A DNA stretch of 44,448 nt from JAKFEW01 sp036675505 (GCA_036675505.1 JAKFEW010000151.1:1-44448); one strand, 5' to 3'; counted from the first letter of the stretch, positions 23,421-31,565 are shown. A program made the numbers and translations. The notes: generated by a model not told the origin, from the letters alone.

Positions 23421-24713
23421 ATGAACTGGCGAAAGCTCATGCTGGGGATCGTCACGATCCTCACGCTCGCCTGCGGCTGGATCGTCGCCAACGACGGCGA
23501 CCGCTGGCCCTACGCATTCAAGCGTGGCCTCGACGTCCAGGGCGGCGTGCACCTCGTGCTCCAGGCCCGTCCCACCCGCGAGGTCCCCACCATCACCCCG
23601 GAGGTGCGGGAAAAGGCGATGGCCGTCGTGCGCGCCCGCGTCGACGGCCTCGGCGTCGCCGAGCCGCTGATCCAGGCGCGCGGCGAGGACCGCGTGATCG
23701 TCGATCTGCCCGGCGTGGCCGACAAGGACGAGGCCCTGCGCGTGCTCGGCACGACCGCCGTGCTGACCTTCCGCGCCCACGCCGCGGACCTCGCCTCGCC
23801 CCCCGGCGCCCCGCCGGCCCCGCCGAGCCATGTGCCGGACTGGGTCGAGACCGGCCTCACCGGCGGCCACGTCACGCATGTGAGCGTCGAGCCCGAGGGC
23901 AGCCACTGGGCCGTCATCGCGGACTTCGACGCGCTGGGCGCCAGGAAGCTCGCGGAGGTCTCGCGCCAGCTGGTCGGCAAGCCGATGGCCATCTTCCTCG
24001 ACGACCGCCTGATCTCGGCGCCGACCGTCCAGCAGCCGCTCGACACGGGCAACGTGCGCATCTTCGGCGACTTCACGGCGAAGGCCGCCCATGAGCTCGA
24101 GGTGGTGCTCGAGGCAGGCTCGCTGCCCGTGCCGCTCGACGTGGTCGAGAACCGGGCGATCGACGCGAGCCTGGGCGCCGAGGCGGTCCAGCGCAGCGTG
24201 CTCGCAGGCGGCGTCGGCGCGGCGCTCGTGATGGGCTTCATGGCGGCCTACTACCGCCTGCCGGGCGTCGTCGCGAACGTGGCGCTGGTGGTCTACGGGC
24301 TGATCGTGCTCGCGATCTTCAAGCTCGTGCCCGTCACCATCACGGTCCCCGGCATCGCCGGCTTCGTGCTTTCGATCGGCATGGCCGTCGATGCGAACGT
24401 TCTCATTTTCGAGAGAACAAAGGAAGAGCTGGCGAGCGGCAGGCCGCTGCACGCCGCGATCGAGACGGGTTTCCAGCGCGCGTTCTCGGCGATCTTCGAC
24501 TCCAACGTGACCACGCTGCTGGCCTGCGGCGTGCTCTTCCAGCTGGGCAGCGGCATGATCCGGGGCTTCGCGCTCACGCTCGCCATCGGCGTCGTGGCCT
24601 CGATGTTCACGGCGATCGGCGCGACGCGCCACATGCTGCACGCCGTGCTCGCCGCCCGCCCCGCGCGGGCTGCGGCGCTGTTCGGCGGTCCCACGAAGGA
24701 GGTGATTCGATGA
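23421..24713 (+). CDS. secD: Protein translocase subunit SecD
   Basis: A 430-aa SecD. TM1 (about 6-22) is followed by the P1 region with GLDVQGGVHLVLQARPT and VRARVDGLGVAEPLIQARGEDRVIVDLPGV. Later come IFLDDRLISAPTVQQPL and the membrane domain (SLGAEAVQRSVLAGGVGAALVMGFM, then VLSIGMAVDANVLIFERTKEEL, the conserved Asp-containing helix 4 motif, and GSGMIRGFALTLAIGVVASMFTAI). SecDF uses the proton gradient to pull exported proteins out of SecYEG. The periplasmic part is compact relative to E. coli SecD. The ATG at 23421 is set by GGAGG at 23409-23413, which is inside a hairpin. SecF overlaps by ATGA. Confidence 0.95.
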   Translation: MNWRKLMLGIVTILTLACGWIVANDGDRWPYAFKRGLDVQGGVHLVLQARPTREVPTITPEVREKAMAVVRARVDGLGVAEPLIQARGEDRVIVDLPGVADKDEALRVLGTTAVLTFRAHAADLASPPGAPPAPPSHVPDWVETGLTGGHVTHVSVEPEGSHWAVIADFDALGARKLAEVSRQLVGKPMAIFLDDRLISAPTVQQPLDTGNVRIFGDFTAKAAHELEVVLEAGSLPVPLDVVENRAIDASLGAEAVQRSVLAGGVGAALVMGFMAAYYRLPGVVANVALVVYGLIVLAIFKLVPVTITVPGIAGFVLSIGMAVDANVLIFERTKEELASGRPLHAAIETGFQRAFSAIFDSNVTTLLACGVLFQLGSGMIRGFALTLAIGVVASMFTAIGATRHMLHAVLAARPARAAALFGGPTKEVIR

Positions 24714-25654
24714 ACCCGTTCAAGATCCAGGCCCCGGACTTCCAGGCCTTCGATTTCATGCGCCGCCGCAAGCTGTGGTTCGGCATCTCCGCCGCGCTGC
24801 TCGTACCCGGCCTCGTCGCCATGCTGCTCTCCTACCTCTGGCTCGGCGCCCCGGTGCGGCTGGGCATCGACTTCACGGGCGGCACGCTGGCCCAGCTCAC
24901 CTTCAGCCAGCCGGTCACGGCGGTCGCGGTGAAAGACGCGATCACCAAACGCGGCTTCGACGGCGTGCAGGTGCAGATCGCGGACGGCCGCACGGCCCTC
25001 GTGCGCCTGCGCGACCTCGATCTGGCCCAGCGCCAGCGCCTGCTCGACGGCGTGAAGGCCGACGTGGGCGCGTTCCGCGCCGACCGCTTCGAGACCGTCG
25101 GGCCCACGGTCGGCCGCGAGCTGCTCAACGGGGCGCTCGGGGCGATCGCCGTGACCCTGCTCGGCATCTGCGGCTACGTCTCGCTGCGCTACCAGCTCGA
25201 CTTCGCGCTTTGCGCGATCGCCGCGCTCTTCCATGACGTCGTCTTCCTGCTCGGCGCCTTCGCCGTGCTCGGCCTGACGCTCGGCGTCGAGGTCGACAGC
25301 CTCTTCGTGACGGCCCTGCTCACGGTGCTCGGCTTCTCGGTCCACGACACGATCGTGGTCTACGACCGCCTGCGCGAGAACATGCAGCGCGCCGGCGCCC
25401 GCGAGGCCTTCGACGACGTGGCGAACCGCAGCATCCGCCAGACCATGGCCCGCTCGGTCAACACGTCGCTCACGGTCATGCTCACGCTCGGCGCAATGGC
25501 CGTGCTCGGCGGCGAGCCGGTGCGCTGGTTCACCTGCGCGATGCTGCTCGGCGTGGCGGTCGGCACCTACTCGAGCATCTTCAACGCCAGCCAGCTGCTC
25601 GGCTGGTGGCGGATGCGCGGCCTGCAACGGCCAAAATCCTCACCTGCGCTTTAA
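24710..25654 (+). CDS. secF: Protein translocase subunit SecF
   Basis: A 314-aa SecF. The N-terminal part (FDFMRRRKLWFGISAALLVPGL, then GIDFTGGTLAQLTF with the family GxDFxGG motif) precedes the small periplasmic domain. The membrane half carries the conserved VGPTVGRELLNGALGAI, LTVLGFSVHDTIVVYDRLREN, and SIRQTMARSVNTSLTVML segments. The start overlaps the secD stop and has a strong SD (AAGGAGGTGA) at the end of secD. yajC is not adjacent. Stop codon TAA at 25652-25654 lies within the first of a set of TTTAAC-type repeats that precede the next gene. Confidence 0.95.
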   Translation: MNPFKIQAPDFQAFDFMRRRKLWFGISAALLVPGLVAMLLSYLWLGAPVRLGIDFTGGTLAQLTFSQPVTAVAVKDAITKRGFDGVQVQIADGRTALVRLRDLDLAQRQRLLDGVKADVGAFRADRFETVGPTVGRELLNGALGAIAVTLLGICGYVSLRYQLDFALCAIAALFHDVVFLLGAFAVLGLTLGVEVDSLFVTALLTVLGFSVHDTIVVYDRLRENMQRAGAREAFDDVANRSIRQTMARSVNTSLTVMLTLGAMAVLGGEPVRWFTCAMLLGVAVGTYSSIFNASQLLGWWRMRGLQRPKSSPAL

Positions 25655-25703
25655 CTAGAGCTAACGCACCGTTAACGCGGTTGGCGGGGAGATCGCCGAT
25701 AGT
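25650..25703 (+). promoter_or_regulatory. TTTAAC/CTAACG/TTAACG repeats and GATAGT: candidate Pho-box-like promoter
   Basis: TAAC cores at 25652, 25662 and 25673 give three direct repeats spaced by 10 and 11 bp. Twenty bases later comes GATCGCC-GATAGT (GATAGT at 25698-25703), a possible -10 element. The cyanobacterial Pho box is tandem PyTTAAPyPy-type repeats with about 11-bp period, so the layout fits an OmpR/PhoB-class regulator site. A similar arrangement precedes the gene at 39624. Confidence 0.4.
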
Positions 25704-25735
25704 TACGACAGCACTGTGAGTAGAGGACTCCACCC

Positions 25736-26128
25736 ATGTCGTTTCCGACGATCCCCCAGCCCACCGGCGGCAACTATTACTACCAGCAGCCGCAGCCGTA
25801 CTATGGCTACCCGCAAGGGCCCAGCCTGGGCGACCAGCTGTCGCAAACGGTCGACAACTTCACGCGCTCGATCACGGATAGCAGCAACGACATGCAGCGC
25901 TCGTTCCGGCGCATGCAGCGCACCTGGAACGGCGAGCCCGAGTACTCGGTGGCCCGCATCGCAAGTTGGGGCGGCGGCGCCGCCCTGCTGTGGTCGATCT
26001 GCGACTCGTCGATGCGCAACAGCCCGCAGGGCCTGCTCGCGCTGGGCGCCCTCGGCGTCGGCGCGCTGGCCGGCAACTGGGTGTACGACCTGTTCATGGA
26101 CAAGTACGGCCAGCACTTCGGCTACTGA
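25736..26128 (+). CDS. Small membrane-associated protein with Tyr/Gln/Pro-rich N-terminus
   Basis: A 130-aa protein. Residues 1-32 are rich in Tyr, Gln, Pro and Gly (NYYYQQPQPYYGYPQGP), followed by a helical region (LGDQLSQTVDNFTRSITDSSNDMQRSFRRMQRTW). Two C-terminal hydrophobic segments follow (VARIASWGGGAALLWSIC and GLLALGALGVGALAGNWVYDLF). The start has AGAGGA upstream. No family is recognised. Its promoter region carries the TTTAAC-type repeats, and the gene follows secF by 81 bp, so it may also be reached by secDF transcripts. Confidence 0.75.
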   Translation: MSFPTIPQPTGGNYYYQQPQPYYGYPQGPSLGDQLSQTVDNFTRSITDSSNDMQRSFRRMQRTWNGEPEYSVARIASWGGGAALLWSICDSSMRNSPQGLLALGALGVGALAGNWVYDLFMDKYGQHFGY

Positions 26129-26152
26129 TTCCCGCGCCCTGGGGCGGGGATT
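26129..26152. terminator. Candidate bidirectional terminator between convergent genes
   Basis: Between the stops at 26128 and 26154 the sequence TTCCCGCGCCCTGGGGCGGGGATTTCT can fold into an imperfect GC-rich hairpin followed on the + side by ATTTCT. The T-run is short, so strength is uncertain, but the placement between convergent genes fits. Confidence 0.4.
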
Positions 26153-26153
26153 T

Positions 26154-27491
26154 CTAGGCTACAGGCATCCCCGCACTCGTCGTGTCGATGTTGCGCCGCA
26201 TGCAAACCCGCTCGCCATGCCGGAACACCAGGCTCACGCCGCCGTCCTGCGAGACCACGAAGGCCGCCACGTCCGGTGCCGTCGCCACCAGGCGCATCGC
26301 CGAGCGATGGCGCATGCCGAACTGCTCGCTGTTCAGCGGCGCCGCGGTCACCAACGACGCGCCCAGCACCTCGTGCACCGGCGCCGGTGCGGCGCGGTCC
26401 AGGCGGATCTCCACGCCGAAGCCCAGCAGCGCGAGGTCCGTGCGCAGCAGAATCGCCCCATCGGTGCCCGCCAGCCCGCCCACGAAGCCGATCGCGCCGG
26501 CCAGCGCGTCGCTCGCATCGCGCAGCTCCGCGTAGCCCAGGCGCAGGCCGGCGAGGGCCGGGGCGACGGGCTCGGTGGCCGCGAAGGCAACCTCGTCGAC
26601 GGTCTCCTGGTGCCACTGCAGATCGGCGAGCGCGTGGCGCTTCGCGAGCAGCATCGCGTACCGGTCGGCCAGGTGGGTCGCCTGCTCGCCGAGCCGATAC
26701 TTCGGCGAAAGCATGTTCGCGCGCGGGTCCACGATCGGGCTGCGTCGGCCGGCGATCAGCAACGCACCGCCATGGCCGCTGGCCTTGATCGCGTTCAGCA
26801 GCGCGAGCAGCACGTTCACGTACGACGTCCAGGCGAAGTTCTGCGCGAACGTCGCCGGCGCGCGCTGGGGACGACCGACGAGGCCCGCGAAGTGGGTGAG
26901 GCCCTCGTCGACGAGCGTCTGGACGCCGTGCAGCGCCTCGGAGGCGACGCGCACCGCGCGGATGCGGCCGCTCGCGAGCGCCGAGAGCGCGATCTGCCCC
27001 TGGTAGACCATCAGGCAGCCCGGCGCGTCGGCGCGCACCGTGAGCGCGTCCGGCAGCGCGTCGTAGTGCAGCGCGAAGCCGTCGCGCGCGTGGGCCCAGG
27101 AGTTGCCCAGGTTGAGCAGGCCGCGGATCATCATGGGGCCGTCGGGATCGGTCGGGAACTGGATCCAGAGCGCCGCGCTGTCCACGTTGGTCGTCATCGC
27201 GAGCCGGCGCAGCTCGTCGATGTCGTAGGGCCGCGGCTGGGCGAAGGGCCAGGCCTCGACGGGGTCGTCCTGCTGGAAGCGATGGACGGTGTCCTGCTCG
27301 GGGGTGCAGCAGAGCATGAGCCGGACCGGCCGGCCCTCATCGGTCTCCAGGGCCGCCAGGTAGGCCACTTCGAGCAGCATCCGCAGCTGGTTCCGCGACG
27401 GCAAGGGCGGGCGCCGAAAGACGCCGACGACTTGCGTCGACCAGCGGGCGATCACGTCATCGGCTAGATCGGCGGGAAAGGCGTGGGGCAC
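26154..27491 (-). CDS. DisA_N/DAC-like domain protein (DACNV-type sensor or diadenylate cyclase-like)
   Basis: A 445-aa soluble protein. The C-terminal domain (about 325-440) carries the two signature motifs of diadenylate cyclases: DGA in GTDGAILLRTDLALLGFGVEI (near 343) and RHR in FGMRHRSAMRLVATAPDVAAFVVSQDGG (near 394). The N-terminal 300 residues form a separate domain (LLEVAYLAALETDEGRPVRLMLCC... PMMIRGLLNLGNSWAH), as in proteins named for a putative sensor domain DACNV. It may make c-di-AMP or a related signal, or only bind a nucleotide. The annotated GTG start has no SD; the next in-frame ATG is 38 codons later, so the N-terminus is uncertain. A GntR gene lies 31 bp upstream. Confidence 0.8.
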   Translation of the reverse strand: MPHAFPADLADDVIARWSTQVVGVFRRPPLPSRNQLRMLLEVAYLAALETDEGRPVRLMLCCTPEQDTVHRFQQDDPVEAWPFAQPRPYDIDELRRLAMTTNVDSAALWIQFPTDPDGPMMIRGLLNLGNSWAHARDGFALHYDALPDALTVRADAPGCLMVYQGQIALSALASGRIRAVRVASEALHGVQTLVDEGLTHFAGLVGRPQRAPATFAQNFAWTSYVNVLLALLNAIKASGHGGALLIAGRRSPIVDPRANMLSPKYRLGEQATHLADRYAMLLAKRHALADLQWHQETVDEVAFAATEPVAPALAGLRLGYAELRDASDALAGAIGFVGGLAGTDGAILLRTDLALLGFGVEIRLDRAAPAPVHEVLGASLVTAAPLNSEQFGMRHRSAMRLVATAPDVAAFVVSQDGGVSLVFRHGERVCMRRNIDTTSAGMPVA

Positions 27492-27522
27492 CCCGGTATT
27501 GAACCCACAATCGGCCGCCGCA

Positions 27523-28479
27523 TCACGGCCGAGCGGGCATTCCAGCCCGCTCGGGCCGGAACACGTCGGGCGGCAACCGCTCGGTCAAAGGCTCCAGGGC
27601 ATCCTCGGCGAGCAAGCGATGGACCTGGAGCGGCAGGCGCGTGCGCGCGGCGAGCGCCGGCGCCGCCGCCGCGTCCGCCACGACGAGCGCCGCGTGGCGC
27701 AAGGCCGCCCGCACGCGCGGCTCGTCGTCGGCCGCGGCCACGTGCAGCCGGTCTTCGGGCAGCACGCCGGCAAGCAGCTGGCCGATCAGGAACCGGAAGC
27801 GCTCGGATCCCGAGACGAGCGCCACGCCCGCGTCCGGCGCCAGCTCTCGGGCGCGCTCGAGCAGCGGGCCCGCCGGGGCGAGCCGCATCACGACGGGCGC
27901 GCGCTCGTCACCGAGCATGGCCCGCAGGGCGGCCTGGAAGTTCGTGGAGGTGAGCAGACAGGCATCGTCGAAGGCCGCGGCGCCGGCGGCCTCGACCTCC
28001 TCCGGCGTGAGGCCGGCGATCGGCAGGTCGAGGCGCTCGGCGAGCTCGAAGGCGTAGAGCGCCTGCAGGTCCGGGTGCGGGTTCACGACCACCAGCCGCC
28101 GCACCGGCACGGGCGTCAGCGCCGCCCGACAGGCCGCGAGGATCGCCTCGTCGCCATGGCCGCGCGCGCGCGCCTGGCTGACGAGCCAGGCGGTCATCGC
28201 GCGCAGCGCGAGCCCTTCGCGCCAGCCGCCTTCGTGGGGCACGAGGTCGGCCACGCGCACGCCGCTGCCCTCGCGGATCGCGAGGATGCCGCGGTCCGCG
28301 AGCGTGCGGTAGGCCGCGAGCACCGTGAGGTGGTGCACGCCGAGGCGCGCCGCGAGGCCGCGGATGCTGGGCAGCCGCTGGTCGGGCGTGAGCACGCCGG
28401 CCGCGACCAGCTGGCCGATCTGGGCCACGAGCTGGTCGTGCAGGGGCACCGGGCTGTCACGGTTGACGAACAAATTCAT
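27523..28479 (-). CDS. GntR-family transcriptional regulator
   Basis: A 318-aa regulator with an N-terminal GntR winged helix: VPLHDQLVAQIGQLVAAGVLTPDQRLPSIRGLAARLGVHHLTVLAAYRTLADRGI and the wing REGSGVRV. The C-terminal 230 residues are not the MocR aminotransferase or FadR helical type; they look like a Rossmann-like periplasmic-binding or LysR-effector-like fold (VRRLVVVNPHPDLQALYAFELAERL... PVVMRLAPAGPLLERARELAPDAGVALVSGSERFRFLIGQLL). It lies 31 bp upstream of the DisA_N-like gene and probably shares its transcript. A CGATCG-AA-CGATCG element lies 15 bp before its start. Confidence 0.85.
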   Translation of the reverse strand: MNLFVNRDSPVPLHDQLVAQIGQLVAAGVLTPDQRLPSIRGLAARLGVHHLTVLAAYRTLADRGILAIREGSGVRVADLVPHEGGWREGLALRAMTAWLVSQARARGHGDEAILAACRAALTPVPVRRLVVVNPHPDLQALYAFELAERLDLPIAGLTPEEVEAAGAAAFDDACLLTSTNFQAALRAMLGDERAPVVMRLAPAGPLLERARELAPDAGVALVSGSERFRFLIGQLLAGVLPEDRLHVAAADDEPRVRAALRHAALVVADAAAAPALAARTRLPLQVHRLLAEDALEPLTERLPPDVFRPERAGMPARP

Positions 28480-28493
28480 GGGGAGCGCCTGGC

Positions 28494-28507
28494 CGATCGA
28501 ACGATCG
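28494..28507. promoter_or_regulatory. CGATCG-AA-CGATCG repeat before the gntR gene
   Basis: Two copies of the self-complementary hexamer CGATCG are separated by AA, 15 bp upstream of the regulator's ATG and about 85 bp upstream of the divergent lipoprotein. A minus-strand TATAAC lies just upstream (28517-28522 region). The position suits an autoregulatory operator of a dimeric GntR protein. The hexamer is also common in GC-rich DNA, so chance is possible. Confidence 0.35.
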
Positions 28508-28590
28508 CACGACCGTTATAAGCCGCGTTGTGCCCGGGGTGCGCGGTTCTCTATCCTGGGATCATCGATTCGAAACGGAGCAATGACCCC

Positions 28591-29493
28591 ATGAACGCCC
28601 ACTTCTTCCCGTCTATCCTCGCCGCCACCGCCCTGCTGGCCGGCTGTTCCCACACGTCCCCCCTGCGCCCAGCCCCCGCGGCTCTGGCCGCCAAGGCCCC
28701 GCGCACCGCGGCGATCGCCCCCGAGAAGTTCTACGCCAACGCCGCCACCCAGGGCCGCCTGCCCGCGGCCTTCGTGCTCACGCCCGAGGGCTTCCCAGCC
28801 CACGAGGCCGCCGAGCGCGTGGCGGCGCCGCAGCGCGCCGCGCTGGTGGCCGCGATCCGCCAGGACCGCGCGCTGCGCGAGGGCGTGGCGGCCTGGGCCA
28901 CGCTCGGCTGGGACCGCCAGCGCCCGCTGCTCGAGAAGGTCGTGAAGCTGGAGAGCGCCGTCTTCGGCGTGAAGGCCCCGCCGCTCGTGATCCACGACGA
29001 GCCCGGTCGCGGCCCGGCCTTCTTCGAGTTCGACGTCGCGAAGCCGGGCACCGGCACGGTCCACCTCTGGCCGAAGCAACTCGCCGAGGAGCCCTCACCG
29101 CACGCCGCGCTGCTGCTCGCGATCCACGAGACCCGCCACTCCTGGCAGTTCCAGACCGCCTTCGGCGGGACCAGGGGGCGCGACGCGACGCTGGCGGCCG
29201 GCCTGGCGGCCGGCTTTACGGCCCAGACGGCGCTCGCCGGCAAGCTGAGCTTCTGCGACTTCTGCACGATGCACCACGAGCACGAGGCCTTCCGCACAGG
29301 CAACGAGGTGGTCGGCGCGCTCACCGGCTTCACGGCCGACACCGCCGGGATGGGCTGCTGGAGCAGCCAGCTCGACGGCACGGGACGGCCGAAAATCGAC
29401 CTGGCGGCGCTGGCCGCGCAGGTCGGCCCGGTGGGGTTACTGGCGGCGTTCAACGAGCGCTCGAAGGCGCAGATCGGCGAACTGGGAGAGTAG
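28591..29493 (+). CDS. Lipoprotein with HExxH zinc-protease-like motif
   Basis: A 300-aa lipoprotein with lipobox LLAGC (Cys19) and start ATG supported by GGAG. Residues 35-165 are helical and mixed; a putative metalloprotease motif HETRHSWQFQ lies near 178-187 (HExxH-like), with EHEAFRTGNEV about 50 residues later supplying a possible third ligand Glu, the pattern of zincins. Three cysteines in FCDFC and GMGCW could form disulphides. It may be a periplasmic zinc peptidase or an inactive relative. It is divergent from the GntR gene; a weak promoter TTGTGC-N18-TATCCT lies at about 28528-28557. Confidence 0.75.
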   Translation: MNAHFFPSILAATALLAGCSHTSPLRPAPAALAAKAPRTAAIAPEKFYANAATQGRLPAAFVLTPEGFPAHEAAERVAAPQRAALVAAIRQDRALREGVAAWATLGWDRQRPLLEKVVKLESAVFGVKAPPLVIHDEPGRGPAFFEFDVAKPGTGTVHLWPKQLAEEPSPHAALLLAIHETRHSWQFQTAFGGTRGRDATLAAGLAAGFTAQTALAGKLSFCDFCTMHHEHEAFRTGNEVVGALTGFTADTAGMGCWSSQLDGTGRPKIDLAALAAQVGPVGLLAAFNERSKAQIGELGE

Positions 29494-29505
29494 CCGGCCG
29501 GCAAG

Positions 29506-30309
29506 CTACTTCGAGATTGAATCAAGGTAGTCTGCGTTTGCGATCAGAATGTTGGCTGTTGTAGGTGAAAGATTCTTGCCCTTCTGAGCCTTTACTTCGT
29601 TGATGAACGCAGAAATCTGGTTCTTTGCGCTATTGGTGTTTCCTCTCGCTAGAGAAGAGCGGCATGCTTCCAACTTGACTTTCAGCGAGTTCAGGATTGA
29701 ATCGTCTCGAAACCATTTGAACTCGTAAAGATTGTCGATCAATCCAATTAGCGATTTCGCCATGCCTGATGCATCCGCTGGCGGCGGAGTACCCGGCCCA
29801 ATGATCGTTTCGCTATTCGAGTTATGAAAAAAGTGGTCTAAGCCTTTATCGGAGATTTCAGTTTCTTCCGCTTCGCTTTGCGGTTCATATTTGTATGAAC
29901 TCGCGGCATGCCAAGACTGGATGGATGGAAGATTGGGCGAAGTGAAAGAAAATCCCTCAAGGGAACGGCCGGGAGGGATCGGATTCTCGCTGTTTCCATG
30001 ATACTCCCAAAGAATTAGCTTATCCTGCGAGAAATCAATTGCGTAATCCCATTCGGACGGTGAGCCAATGTTTCGGATTTCGCTCGAGTCGTAAGAAACG
30101 CCAAATTTCTGAATGCTCTGTTGGCTAGAGCTTCGATTGGCAACCTTATAGACATATCGAAACAGTCTTGTCGATTTCTCGTAGGTTGCCGAGGCGGAAA
30201 TATCAGCCTCAAAGAGAGTGGATGGCACAAACGCAAGTGCGCGGGTTGGCAACAAGCAGATGCAAGCTGTCAATAGAATTGCAGAGCAATTTTTTTCAAT
30301 ATGGGTCAT
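29506..30309 (-). CDS. AT-rich secreted protein with FIMAH-like C-terminal domain
   Basis: A 267-aa exported protein with a signal peptide (CSAILLTACICLLPTRALA) and start ATG at 30309. The central part is beta-rich (RLFRYVYKVANRSSSQQSIQKFGVSY, WDYAIDFSQDKLILWEYHG). After a GPGTPPPADASGM linker, residues 190-265 (LIGLIDNLYEFKWFRDDSILNSLKVKLEAC... ARGNTNSAKNQISAFINEV) match the helical FIMAH-type domain found at the ends of many secreted bacterial hydrolases. GC content and codon use are clearly lower than neighbours, suggesting transfer. It converges on the HExxH lipoprotein with 12 bp between stops. Confidence 0.8.
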   Translation of the reverse strand: MTHIEKNCSAILLTACICLLPTRALAFVPSTLFEADISASATYEKSTRLFRYVYKVANRSSSQQSIQKFGVSYDSSEIRNIGSPSEWDYAIDFSQDKLILWEYHGNSENPIPPGRSLEGFSFTSPNLPSIQSWHAASSYKYEPQSEAEETEISDKGLDHFFHNSNSETIIGPGTPPPADASGMAKSLIGLIDNLYEFKWFRDDSILNSLKVKLEACRSSLARGNTNSAKNQISAFINEVKAQKGKNLSPTTANILIANADYLDSISK

Positions 30310-30650
30310 TTTTTTAATCTCCGCCTCAAACTATTTCCTAGTCGGTTCGTCACCGTATGATGGAGGCCGCGCACCAGGGCGAGGGCGGGAGAACCCAGCA
30401 CGCTTGCCTGTATAGGTATAATGCCAATTAGCCGTTGGCTCGACACTGCTCGTCAGCTCCGAAACGCCTGCTCGATTAATGATTCTAAACAACCGGAAAT
30501 TTAGCTCCGAAATGAAGGTTATCCAGTACAGACCTCTGCGATATCCAGCGCTTTGGAGGCCGCCCAGAAGTAACTGCACGTAATCAACTGTTATTTCTGG
30601 CAGTTGCGACGCAGCGGTGATACCAGAAACAACTCAGCAAGAACCGGAGT
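30310..30650. other. AT-leaning gap without a convincing gene
   Basis: The 341 bp upstream of the FIMAH-type gene continue its lower-GC character. A possible 82-aa minus-strand frame (30331-30579) has no SD or recognisable motif and ends in an Arg/Pro-rich tail, so I do not call it. The region may be degraded transferred DNA together with the promoter of the secreted-protein gene. Confidence 0.4.
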
Positions 30651-31565
30651 TCAGCCCGCGAGTGAGTTGACCAGCGCCTGGCCGGCCTCGGCCTCGAGTG
30701 GCGCGTCGCCGACATCAATCGCATACAACAACAAATTGACGCCGTACCGCGCCAGCCCGATCAGGCGCGCCCGCGCGCGCGTCGCCTCGTCCACCTCACC
30801 GTACGCCGCCCAGAAGGCCGGCCGCGCGGCGGGCGGCAGGAAGGTGAAGGCGATCGAGAGATCAATCGCCCGATCGCCCATGCACACGTCGCCCCAGTCG
30901 ATCACGCCCGAGAAGCCACGCGCTTCATTGAAGAGCAGGTGGCGGGCGTACAGGTCGCCGTGCAGCACGACCGGCTCGGTCACGGTCACCGGCGGCGGTG
31001 GGGCGGCGAGCACCGCCCGCACCGCCACTACATAGTCGGCCATGCGCGTGCCCGCGAGGCCGTCAAGGCGGGGCAGCGTGGCGGCGGCCGTCCGGGTGGT
31101 CAGCCGGCGAAGGAGGTCGCAGGGAACGCCCTGGCGCGCGGCCTCACCTGCGTCGAGGCCGTGCAGCGCGCGCAGGAAGGCGGCGATCTTCGGCGCCACG
31201 GCTGCCCGCTCCGCCGGGTCCAGCGCCACGCAGTCGCCCGTGTACCCGGGCACCAGCGGGTGCGCCCAGAACGCATACGGGAACGCCGGCGAGGGGACCC
31301 CATGCCGCGCCGGCACCGGCACGGCCACGGGCAAGCGCGGGCCGAGCCAGGCCAGGACCCGCGCCTCGGTCTCGACGAGTTGCACGGCCATCGCGCGGCG
31401 TGGAAACCGGAACGCCAGGTCGCCGAACCGCCAGACGTCGGAATCCCAGCCCTCACCGACACGCTCGGGGGCGATGCCCGCGAGGTCAGGGAACTGCTCG
31501 CCGACGAGCCGCGCGGCAAGCGTGGCGTCGACGGGGTGCTCAGGGGTCCAGGGCTGGGTCGTCAT
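30651..31565 (-). CDS. Aminoglycoside phosphotransferase-family kinase
   Basis: A 304-aa APH/choline-kinase-fold protein. N-lobe features include VGEGWDSDVWRFGDLAFRFPRRAMA (nucleotide loop and catalytic Lys replaced by Arg-rich strand). The catalytic loop VVLHGDLYARHLLFNE carries HxD plus a distal His where many members have Asn. The metal-binding motif is IDWGDVCMGDRAIDLS. Family members phosphorylate aminoglycosides, macrolides, homoserine, choline or other small hydroxyl compounds; the substrate cannot be read here. The ATG at 31565 is the best-placed start. It is divergent from the YjbQ gene, with about 100 bp between. Confidence 0.88.
   Translation of the reverse strand: MTTQPWTPEHPVDATLAARLVGEQFPDLAGIAPERVGEGWDSDVWRFGDLAFRFPRRAMAVQLVETEARVLAWLGPRLPVAVPVPARHGVPSPAFPYAFWAHPLVPGYTGDCVALDPAERAAVAPKIAAFLRALHGLDAGEAARQGVPCDLLRRLTTRTAAATLPRLDGLAGTRMADYVVAVRAVLAAPPPPVTVTEPVVLHGDLYARHLLFNEARGFSGVIDWGDVCMGDRAIDLSIAFTFLPPAARPAFWAAYGEVDEATRARARLIGLARYGVNLLLYAIDVGDAPLEAEAGQALVNSLAG

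Noticed and set aside
27490..27560. tRNA-like text (GGTATTGAACCCAC) on the minus strand
   Set aside because: The T-loop lacks the TTCGA core and no acceptor or anticodon stems can be drawn; it is the gap and end of the GntR gene.
30331..30579. 82-aa minus-strand frame in the AT-leaning gap
   Set aside because: No SD, no motif, unusual composition; not supported as a gene.
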